From contig CM049309.1 in NCBI GenBank assembly GCA_026874595.1, positions 12,886,576 through 12,950,575 on the forward strand: DNA of 64,000 nucleotides, in the 5' to 3' direction. This document shows positions 55,998 to 64,000 of the stretch, piece by piece. A program made the translations under genes and the position numbers. The DNA is from Sipunculus nudus (lineage: Eukaryota; Annelida; Sipuncula; Golfingiida; Sipunculidae). The notes under the pieces are model-generated. The model was not told the DNA's origin. It saw only the letters and a list, made by a program, of their open reading frames with translations, and searched no databases. The stretch's first letter is position 1, and every line of letters starts with the position of its first letter.

Positions 55998-57925
55998 ACA
56001 CGGTCCATTACTCTCAACCCATCACATCACAGGGCGTGGGAGGAATGATTAGGTCGGGGCGCCCGGTGCGGGCAGGGCCGTCCCGGTCCACTGCTTCTCA
56101 CTCGGAACCGGGCAAGCCTCTTGATTATCATTACCAGTGCTCAGTTAAGGGAAATGACTTCAAACGGAGACTTAAACAATCGCAATGTTCTTGCAGTGTA
56201 ACAGTGAGAAGATTATTACTCGGAGACCGCATTTAAATGCAGTTCAGAAAAGAGGGACAATCATCATTAATTCATGCAGTCCCTGGTATTTTGCCGCTGT
56301 TGCGCTGAAACTAAACAACCATTTTAATTATCCTAGTGATACATAATAAAATAACAACAATTCAGTACAAGTACACGTGATGAGGTTCATTTAACAGGTT
56401 TGACTCAAGTGAATAATATTTTTTTATGAATTCTATTTGGGCCGAATCGAAAAAAAAATCTTATCTTCTCGTAATGATTTCTATTTTATGTGCTCCTCGA
56501 TTAGAATTATAAAGGGTGACACTAAAATTACCATTTTAAACGTAAAATGTTCGAAAGATTTTTGGCTATTTTTTTTTTTTTTTTTTTTTTTTTTAGGCTC
56601 ATGGATTGACAGCGGTGATGTCATCCGGTGTGGGCGAAGTAACCAGCGACTAGGATAACCGCTGAGGAAACAGCTTCCGTAACTGACAGGCTTTAATAAA
56701 TTAACAACTATATTTGTTCTCTTCTCACACACACATTCACGCGCGCACATGCAGTGAATCAATTTTTAATATATTAATGCGCAAGATAAGAATAAAGAGA
56801 TATATACATATCACCAATTAACATATATATTTTACTGCAGTGTCGCTGAATATACGTCAGGTGAAGACATCATGCAGTTCTTACATCAAACATTGCCGGC
56901 AGTCTGACCGACACGCACATGCATGTAAAAGTTTAAACAAACCAAAATGAGTCGTCAAGAAAAATCGACAAGTAACATCCAAAAATGCAGTTACCAATAA
57001 AAAAACATTTTAACCAATACCTGCAGAAATAAAAAAAAATTCCTAACCGCTTTGATGTAATACCGAGCAAAAGATCAAAGGCTGTTGTTTGTAAATTTGA
57101 TGAAATTCGGAATTTTATTTTTGGTTCACCAAAGGCAATATCAAAACGATAACGTTATCAAAAATAACTCCGACAAATTCACATGGCATTTTTATGTGTG
57201 ACATTGAAAGTTTGGGTTGAGTTACAGAATTAATCGGAAACGAGCTCGATATACAGGAAAGCGGCCCTTCATTTTCATGTTCCGCTGCACTCTTGTAAAG
57301 GCCGAGGATTAATTTGCGGGAACAACTTTTGTTTTGCTATTGTACCGGTACAAAAGGCGACTTTGTCTGGGCCTGCGTATTCAGAAAATGAGATATCCTT
57401 GGTTCCATCATCTTTTAATAGTGGGCTTTATATTTTGCGGGATTTATTTCACGAGCCCCGGGCAAAGACTGCAACAAAGTATTCATGTTCGGAAAGCGCG
57501 TACTGCATTGAGTCTCTATATATATAGTCTCTTGTATTGATAATGATGTAATCGCATGATTTTAATAAGGAAAACGGGTTACCAGAATTCGTAACAGACA
57601 GGATTTTCTCCATATTTATTGAAGATAAATGACAATAATATCTGACAGTGGGTTGAAAATATTTATTATAATATAATTGAATATGTCAAGCAAATGAAAT
57701 AGTTTATGTAGCAACAATATTGACATAACCCGCAACAATTTACATGTACACAAGGATGTTAGAAAAATATTGTTATTTTAGTGGATCAACACGTAAAAGC
57801 ACCGAGTGCACGAAATATAAGCAAATACATAGATGTAATATATTATAGCACCTAAAGAGTTGTGAACCTAATATTTGAGGCGCTGCTCATGCAGCAGGCA
57901 TGCAGAATGTCCTCTGGAAATTAGG

Positions 57926-59128
57926 TTAAAAAGGAAACTGTTTGTGAAACTGGCTGAGCACCGTCTGGGTCTGTTCAGCAGGGATGAGGGCCATGAGCTC
58001 CAGGGCATCTCTCATTCTCTTGAGCGTTTCATAGTTGTCTCTGCCCGTGACCGTCAGAGTGAAGACTTCCATATCACCTACTTTCCTCCGCTTGTCCATC
58101 GTGGCACCGACCTGCGGAGCCCCAAGACCTGTGGCTTTTCTTTTCTGGCCCGCCTGTGGACCTGTCTTCTCATCCACCCGACGGTCCCGACCGGGGCAGG
58201 CACAGATTCGGACCTCGGCAGACTGTCTGCCCAGCACTTGCCCCTGGTGTTCCAGCGTGAAGATGACCCTGAGAGGGCGTCTGTTCAGTCCACCCACACA
58301 GGAAGAGAAGCACATGAACTGGTAGAGGTTGGTGATCCATTGGTTACCCGCTTGTGGTGTCTGATGAGGTATAATGACTGACTGCCTGCGCGTTTCGGGG
58401 TCCTCGTAGTACCGGGAAAGTGAATGTTCGCATCGCAGCAGGTGGGATGGTGCTGGGTGGTTGTCGTTGAACTCGCTTGTACCGGCGTGGTTTGGACATC
58501 GGGTGACGATCTCCTGCACGTGTTCCGGCTTGACATAGACAGGCATGGCTCTGATAATACTACCGCTGGGAGGTGGGGTGGCCGTAGTGAACTTGACCGG
58601 ACAAGCAGTGGCCATGCGCACATAGAGTTTATTCAGAGCTGGTGAGTAGGTCCAGTTGGCAGATTTGGTGTCCTTGACTGGCTGTTCGAAACCCACCTGG
58701 AAGCCGTAGTGGCCTGGGTATGCCGTGGCAGACGGCAGGGAGTGCTGCTGGCCTGTGGCTGGAGAAGCCTGCGGTGACGGGGTTGATGTGGTCAGGGGTA
58801 CAGGGATTTGCGAGTCCGCTGCTCTGTCACTCATGTCACGTGACGCATCGGCTTCCAGCAGATCCTGTACGCTGTCGGCATGAGTGTAATATTCTTCGGG
58901 ATCCGTTTTCAGAAGATCGGCGTGTGGACGGCCGAGAACTCCCTCCACGTCCGCCGTGCTGAGTGGACAGAGGTCCTCCGAATCCGAACCGGAACTGAGC
59001 GAATGCCACAGCTGATCCACCTCATCTGAAACATCGTATTGCTCGGTGTCTTCTAGCACAAACGCTGGTTGCTTTTTCGCCGGGCTGGTTTGAAGATCGG
59101 TCCGATGATAGTGCATGAATGAAGTCAT
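57926..59128 (-). CDS. p53-like: p53/p63/p73-family transcription factor, copy 18 (intact, consensus protein)
   Basis: Full 400-residue frame with the consensus protein. A nucleotide change near 58586 (GCCGTAGTGAAC on the plus strand) is silent. Protein identity with copies 16 and 19 despite small DNA differences indicates either recent exchange or constraint on the protein. Confidence 0.95.
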   Translation of the reverse strand: MTSFMHYHRTDLQTSPAKKQPAFVLEDTEQYDVSDEVDQLWHSLSSGSDSEDLCPLSTADVEGVLGRPHADLLKTDPEEYYTHADSVQDLLEADASRDMSDRAADSQIPVPLTTSTPSPQASPATGQQHSLPSATAYPGHYGFQVGFEQPVKDTKSANWTYSPALNKLYVRMATACPVKFTTATPPPSGSIIRAMPVYVKPEHVQEIVTRCPNHAGTSEFNDNHPAPSHLLRCEHSLSRYYEDPETRRQSVIIPHQTPQAGNQWITNLYQFMCFSSCVGGLNRRPLRVIFTLEHQGQVLGRQSAEVRICACPGRDRRVDEKTGPQAGQKRKATGLGAPQVGATMDKRRKVGDMEVFTLTVTGRDNYETLKRMRDALELMALIPAEQTQTVLSQFHKQFPF

Positions 59129-59208
59129 TTTTTTTCAGTTATTGTGAATAGCAGGATGTTGTTATGTGAAAAGCGGCTCGGATACTGCAGTCAATTACGG
59201 GAAGTGGG

Positions 59209-59331
59209 TATATATATTTGACCATTGTATTTAAAGTGATAAGTATTTCCTGAAGAGCGGTCAGTTCATAAGGCGTTGTTGAGAGTAGATATCTAGCCCA
59301 GTCTGGTAGTCGCCATCGCAGAACCTATTGG
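59209..59331 (-). promoter_or_regulatory. Core promoter of copy 18
   Basis: TATA box at 59209-59219 and CCAAT at 59327-59331. A private CTAGCCCAG variant lies just on its TATA side. Confidence 0.58.
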
Positions 59332-61251
59332 ACACGGTCCATTACTCTCAACCCATCACATCACAGGGCGTGGGAGGAATGATTAGGTCGGGGCGCCCGG
59401 TGCGGGCAGGGCCGTCCCGGTCCACTGCTTCTCACTCGGAACCGGGCAAGCCTCTTGATTATCATTACCAGTGCTCAGTTAAGGGAAATGACTTCAAACG
59501 GAGACTTAAACAATCGCAATGTTCTTGCAGTGTAACAGTGAGAAGATTATTACTCGGAGACCGCATTTAAATGCAGTTCAGAAAAGAGGGACAATCATCA
59601 TTAATTCATGCAGTCGCTGGTATTTTGCCGCTGTTGCGCTGAAACTAAACAACCATTTTAATTATCCTAGTGATACATAATAAAATAACAACAATTCAGT
59701 ACAAGTACACGTGATGAGGTTTATTTAACAGGTTTGACTCAAGTGAATAATATTTTTTAATGAATTCTATTTGGGCCGAATCGAAAAAAAAATCTTATCT
59801 TCTCGTAATGATTTCTATTTTATGTGCTCCTCGATTAGAATTATAAAGGGTGACACTAAAACTACCATTTTAAACGTAAAATGTTCGAAAGATTTTTGGC
59901 TATGTTTTTTTTTTTTTTTCAGGCTCATGGATTGACAGCGGTGATGTCATCCGGTGTGGGCGAAGTAACCAGCGACTAGGATAACCGCTGAGGAAACAGC
60001 TTCCGTAACTGACAGGCTTTAATAAATTAACAACTATATTTGTTCTCTTCTCACACACACATTCACGCGCGCACATGCAGTGAATCAATTTTTAATATAT
60101 TAATGCGCAAGATAAGAATAAAGAGATATATACATATCACCAATTAACATATATATTTTACTGCAGTGTCGCTGAATATACGTCAGGTGAAGACATCATG
60201 CAGTTCTTACATCAAACATTGCCGGCAGTCTGACCGACACGCACATGCATGTAAAAGTTTAAACAAACCAAAATGAGTCGTCAAGAAAAATCGACAAGTA
60301 ACATCCAAAAATGCAGTTACCAATAAAAATACATTTTAACCAATACCTGCAGAAATAAAAAAAATTTCCTAACCGCTTTGATGTAATACCGAGCAAAAGA
60401 TCAAAGGCTGTTGTTTGTAAATTTGATGAAATTCGGAATTTTATTTTTGGTTCACCAAAGGCAATATCAAAACGATAACGTTATCAAAAATAACTCCGAC
60501 AAATTCACATGGCATTTTTATGTGTGACATTGAAAGTTTGGGTTGAGTTACAGAATTAATCGGAAACGAGCTCGATATACAGGAAAGCAGCCCTTCATTT
60601 TCATGTTCCGCTGCACTCTTGTAAAGGCCGAGGATTTATTTGCGGGAACAACTTTTGTTTTCCTATTGTACCGGTACAAAAGGCGACTTTGTCTGGGCCT
60701 GCGTATTCAGAAAATGAGATATTCTGGGTTACATCATCTTTTAATAGTGGGCTTTATATTTTGCGGGATTTATTTCACGAGCCCCGGGCAAAGACTGCAA
60801 CAAAGTATTCATGTTCGGAAAGCGCGTACTGCATTGAGTCTCTATATATATAGTCTCTTGTATTGATAATGATGTAATCGCATGATTTTAATAAGGAAAA
60901 CGGGTTACCAGAATTCGTAACAGACAGGATTTTCTCCATATTTATTGAAGATAAATGACAATAATATCTGAAAGTGGGTTGAAAATATTTATTATAATAT
61001 AATTGAATATGTCAAGCAAATGAAATAGTTTATGTAGCAACAATATTGACATAACCCGCAACAATTTACATGTACACAAGGATGTTAGAAAAATATTGTT
61101 ATTTTAGTGGATCAACACGTAAAAGCACCGAGTGCACGAAATATAAGCAAATACATAGATGTAATATATTATAGCACCTAAAGAGTTGTGAACCTAATAT
61201 TTGAGGCGATGCTCATGCAGCAGGCATGCAGAATGTCCTCTGGAAATTAGG

Positions 61252-62454
61252 TTAAAAAGGAAACTGTTTGTGAAACTGGCTGAGCACCGTCTGGGTCTGT
61301 TCAGCAGGGATGAGGGCCATGAGCTCCAGGGCATCTCTCATTCTCTTGAGCGTTTCATAGTTGTCTCTGCCCGTGACCGTCAGAGTGAAGACTTCCATAT
61401 CACCTACTTTCCTCCGCTTGTCCATCGTGGCACCGACCTGCGGAGCCCCAAGACCTGTGGCTTTTCTTTTCTGGCCCGCCTGTGGACCTGTCTTCTCATC
61501 CACCCGACGGTCCCGACCGGGGCAGGCACAGATTCGGACCTCGGCAGACTGTCTGCCCAGCACTTGCCCCTGGTGTTCCAGCGTGAAGATGACCCTGAGA
61601 GGGCGTCTGTTCAGTCCACCCACACAGGAAGAGAAGCACATGAACTGGTAGAGGTTGGTGATCCATTGGTTACCCGCTTGTGGTGTCTGATGAGGTATAA
61701 TGACTGACTGCCTGCGCGTTTCGGGGTCCTCGTAGTACCGGGAAAGTGAATGTTCGCATCGCAGCAGGTGGGATGGTGCTGGGTGGTTGTCGTTGAACTC
61801 GCTTGTACCGGCGTGGTTTGGACATCGGGTGACGATCTCCTGCACGTGTTCCGGCTTGACATAGACAGGCATGGCTCTGATAATACTACCGCTGGGAGGT
61901 GGGGTGGCCGTGGTGAACTTGACCGGACAAGCAGTGGCCATGCGCACATAGAGTTTATTCAGAGCTGGTGAGTAGGTCCAGTTGGCAGATTTGGTGTCCT
62001 TGACTGGCTGTTCGAAACCCACCTGGAAGCCGTAGTGGCCTGGGTATGCCGTGGCAGACGGCAGGGAGTGCTGCTGGCCTGTGGCTGGAGAAGCCTGCGG
62101 TGACGGGGTTGATGTGGTCAGGGGTACAGGGATTTGCGAGTCCGCTGCTCTGTCACTCATGTCACGTGACGCATCGGCTTCCAGCAGATCCTGTACGCTG
62201 TCGGCATGAGTGTAATATTCTTCGGGATCCGTTTTCAGAAGATCGGCGTGTGGACGGCCGAGAACTCCCTCCACGTCCGCCGTGCTGAGTGGACAGAGGT
62301 CCTCCGAATCCGAACCGGAACTGAGCGAATGCCACAGCTGATCCACCTCATCTGAAACATCGTATTGCTCGGTGTCTTCTAGCACAAACGCTGGTTGCTT
62401 TTTCGCCGGGCTGGTTTGAAGATCGGTCCGATGATAGTGCATGAATGAAGTCAT
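61252..62454 (-). CDS. p53-like: p53/p63/p73-family transcription factor, copy 19 (intact, consensus protein)
   Basis: Full 400-residue frame, protein identical to copies 16 and 18. The unit's own differences fall outside the gene (for example GCGATGC at 61206-61212 below the stop codon), so the coding part is conserved more tightly than its flank in this comparison. Confidence 0.95.
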   Translation of the reverse strand: MTSFMHYHRTDLQTSPAKKQPAFVLEDTEQYDVSDEVDQLWHSLSSGSDSEDLCPLSTADVEGVLGRPHADLLKTDPEEYYTHADSVQDLLEADASRDMSDRAADSQIPVPLTTSTPSPQASPATGQQHSLPSATAYPGHYGFQVGFEQPVKDTKSANWTYSPALNKLYVRMATACPVKFTTATPPPSGSIIRAMPVYVKPEHVQEIVTRCPNHAGTSEFNDNHPAPSHLLRCEHSLSRYYEDPETRRQSVIIPHQTPQAGNQWITNLYQFMCFSSCVGGLNRRPLRVIFTLEHQGQVLGRQSAEVRICACPGRDRRVDEKTGPQAGQKRKATGLGAPQVGATMDKRRKVGDMEVFTLTVTGRDNYETLKRMRDALELMALIPAEQTQTVLSQFHKQFPF

Positions 62455-62534
62455 TTTTTTTCAGTTATTGTGAATAGCAGGATGTTGTTATGTGAAAAGC
62501 GGCTCGGATACTGCAGTCAATTACGGGAAGTGGG

Positions 62535-62657
62535 TATATATATTTGACCATTGTATTTAAAGTGATAAGTCTTTCCTGAAGAGCGGTCAGTTCATAAGGC
62601 GTTGTTGAGAGTAGATATCTAGCGCAGTCTGGTAGTCGCCATCGCAGAACCTATTGG
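62535..62657 (-). promoter_or_regulatory. Core promoter of copy 19
   Basis: TATA box at 62535-62545 and CCAAT at 62653-62657. A nearby private change gives GTCTTTCC for GTATTTCC. Confidence 0.58.
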
Positions 62658-63028
62658 ACACGGTCCATTACTCTCAACCCATCACATCACAGGGCGTGGG
62701 AGGAATGATTAGGTCGGGGCGCCCGGTGCGGGCAGGGCCGTCCCGGTCCACTGCTTCTCACTCGGAACCGGGCAAGCCTCTTGATTATCATTACCAGTGC
62801 TCAGTTAAGGGAAATGACTTCAAACGGAGACTTAAACAATCGCAATGTTCTTGCAGTGTAACAGTGAGAAGATTATTACTCGGAGACCGCATTTAAATGC
62901 AGTTCAGAAAAGAGGGACAATCATCATTAATTCATGCAGTCGCTGGTATTTTGCCGCTGTTGCGCTGAAACTAAACAACCATTTTAATTATCCTAGTGAT
63001 ACATAATAAAATAACAACAATTCAGTAC

Positions 63029-64000
63029 AAGTACACGTGATGAGGTTTATTTAACAGGTTTGACTCAAGTGAATAATATTTTTTAATGAATTCTATTTGG
63101 GCCGAATCGAAAAAAAAATCTTATCTTCTCGTAATGATTTCTATTTTATGTGCTCCTCGATTAGAATTATAAAGGGTGACACTAAAACTACCATTTTAAA
63201 CGTAAAATGTTCGAAAGATTTTTGGCTATGTTTTTTTTTTTTTTTCAGGCTCATGGATTGACAGCGGTGATGTCATCCGGTGTGGGCGAAGTAACCAGCG
63301 ACTAGGATAACCGCTGAGGAAACAGCTTCCGTAACTGACAGGCTTTAATAAATTAACAACTATATTTGTTCTCTTCTCACACACACATTCACGCGCGCAC
63401 ATGCAGTGAATCAATTTTTAATATATTAATGCGCAAGATAAGAATAAAGAGATATATACATATCACCAATTAACATATATATTTTACTGCAGTGTCGCTG
63501 AATATACGTCAGGTGAAGACATCATGCAGTTCTTACATCAAACATTGCCGGCAGTCTGACCGACACGCACATGCATGTAAAAGTTTAAACAAACCAAAAT
63601 GAGTCGTCAAGAAAAATCGACAAGTAACATCCAAAAATGCAGTTACCAATAAAAATACATTTTAACCAATACCTGCAGAAATAAAAAAAAATTCCTAACC
63701 GCTTTGATGTAATACCGAGCAAAAGATCAAAGGCTGTTGTTTGTAAATTTGATGAAATTCGGAATTTTATTTTTGGTTCACCAAAGGCAATATCAAAACG
63801 ATAACGTTATCAAAAATAACTCCGACAAATTCACATGGCATTTTTATGTGTGACATTGAAAGTTTGGGTTGAGTTACAGAATTAATCGGAAACGAGCTCG
63901 ATATACAGGAAAGCAGCCCTTCATTTTCATGTTCCGCTGCACTCTTGTAAAGGCCGAGGATTTATTTGCGGGAACAACTTTTGTTTTGCTATTGTACCGG
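63029..64000. repeat. Array unit 20 (partial, cut by the window end)
   Basis: The first 972 bases of a unit, with a T-run of 15 (63231-63245) in the G-T(n)-CAGG form like unit 19. The window stops inside the 14-bp palindrome, before the gene. It shares GAGGATTTATTTGCGG with unit 19. Confidence 0.95.

Larger units (their letters stand above)
53044..56368. repeat. Array unit 17
   Basis: Length 3325. A G precedes a T-run of 13 (53246-53258) ending in CAGG rather than TAGG, as in units 19 and 20. The gene half matches unit 15, so the unit is a junction of two lineages. Confidence 0.97.
56369..59702. repeat. Array unit 18
   Basis: Length 3334; T-run of 26 (56569-56594). Near-identical to unit 16 by shared markers; it differs from it in AAAAAACATT near 57001. 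Confidence 0.97.
59703..63028. repeat. Array unit 19
   Basis: Length 3326; T-run of 15 (59905-59919) in the G-T(n)-CAGG form. It has private substitutions near 60637, 60662, 60723 and 60731. Confidence 0.97.
1..64000. repeat. Tandem array of ~3.33-kb units, each with a p53-family gene
   Basis: The same segment recurs without interruption in one orientation: 19 complete units plus 972 bases of a 20th. Unit starts were set at the recurring word AAGTACACGTGATGAGG. Unit lengths run from 3298 to 3343, except unit 10 (3091, internal deletion). Units look about 98-99% alike by eye; this was not computed. The array continues past both window ends, so total copy number is unknown. Sequence differences between units argue against an assembly loop replaying one unit. 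Confidence 0.98.

Noticed and set aside
1-64000. CRISPR-like or bacterial repeat array
   Set aside because: The repeats are 3.3 kb, direct and gene-containing, with eukaryotic promoter features and a p53-family protein. There are no short repeat-spacer units.
1-64000. Transposon, Helitron or virus as the carrier of the unit
   Set aside because: No transposase, replicase, integrase, reverse transcriptase, capsid gene, terminal inverted repeats or LTRs are seen. A derelict non-autonomous element cannot be excluded but is not supported.

Overview
The window is one head-to-tail tandem array. A unit of about 3.33 kb repeats 19 full times, followed by a partial 20th, always in the same orientation, and the array runs off both ends. 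Each full unit carries one intronless gene on the minus strand. Intact copies encode a 400-residue p53/p63/p73-family transcription factor: an N-terminal activation motif around W41, a p53-type zinc DNA-binding domain (about 139-318), basic nuclear-localisation clusters (328-331, 346-349) and a tetramerisation domain (about 352-383). A 17-residue tail follows, and there is no SAM domain. No other gene, RNA gene, CRISPR array or intact transposon could be supported.

The p53 family is an animal/holozoan family, so this is eukaryotic and almost certainly metazoan DNA. The DNA-binding domain mixes p53-like and p63/p73-like features and differs from vertebrate p53 at several core positions, which suggests an invertebrate. 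A lophotrochozoan such as a mollusc is my guess, not something the sequence proves.

Layout of a unit, using unit 1 (1-3330): a poly-T tract of variable length (202-223); an AT-rich stretch with no convincing gene (224-1553); the p53-like CDS (complement 1554-2756); a TATA box 81-91 bases and a CCAAT box 199-203 bases upstream of the ATG; then a more GC-rich upstream segment containing one perfect p53 half-site match (3072-3081). Other units share this plan and differ by scattered substitutions, small indels and T-tract length.

Fourteen of the 19 copies are intact (1, 2, 3, 5, 8, 9, 12-19). Five are damaged. Copy 4 has two frameshifts and has lost one arginine aligned with human R248/R249. 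Copy 6 has Y31*. Copy 7 has Y31* and S115*. Copy 10 has a 255-bp in-frame deletion and R210*. Copy 11 has a 1-bp insertion that removes most of the tetramerisation domain. Shared markers show higher-order duplication: units 7-9 resemble units 10-12 (about 9.8-kb period), and units 15-16 resemble 17-18 (about 6.7-kb period). Copies 16, 18 and 19 encode the same protein. The array therefore appears to have grown and homogenised by block duplication and unequal exchange.

The main discovery candidate is a satellite-like amplification of a full-length, promoter-bearing, intronless p53-family gene. It resembles the multicopy TP53 retrogenes of elephants in outcome, but differs in being a regular tandem array.
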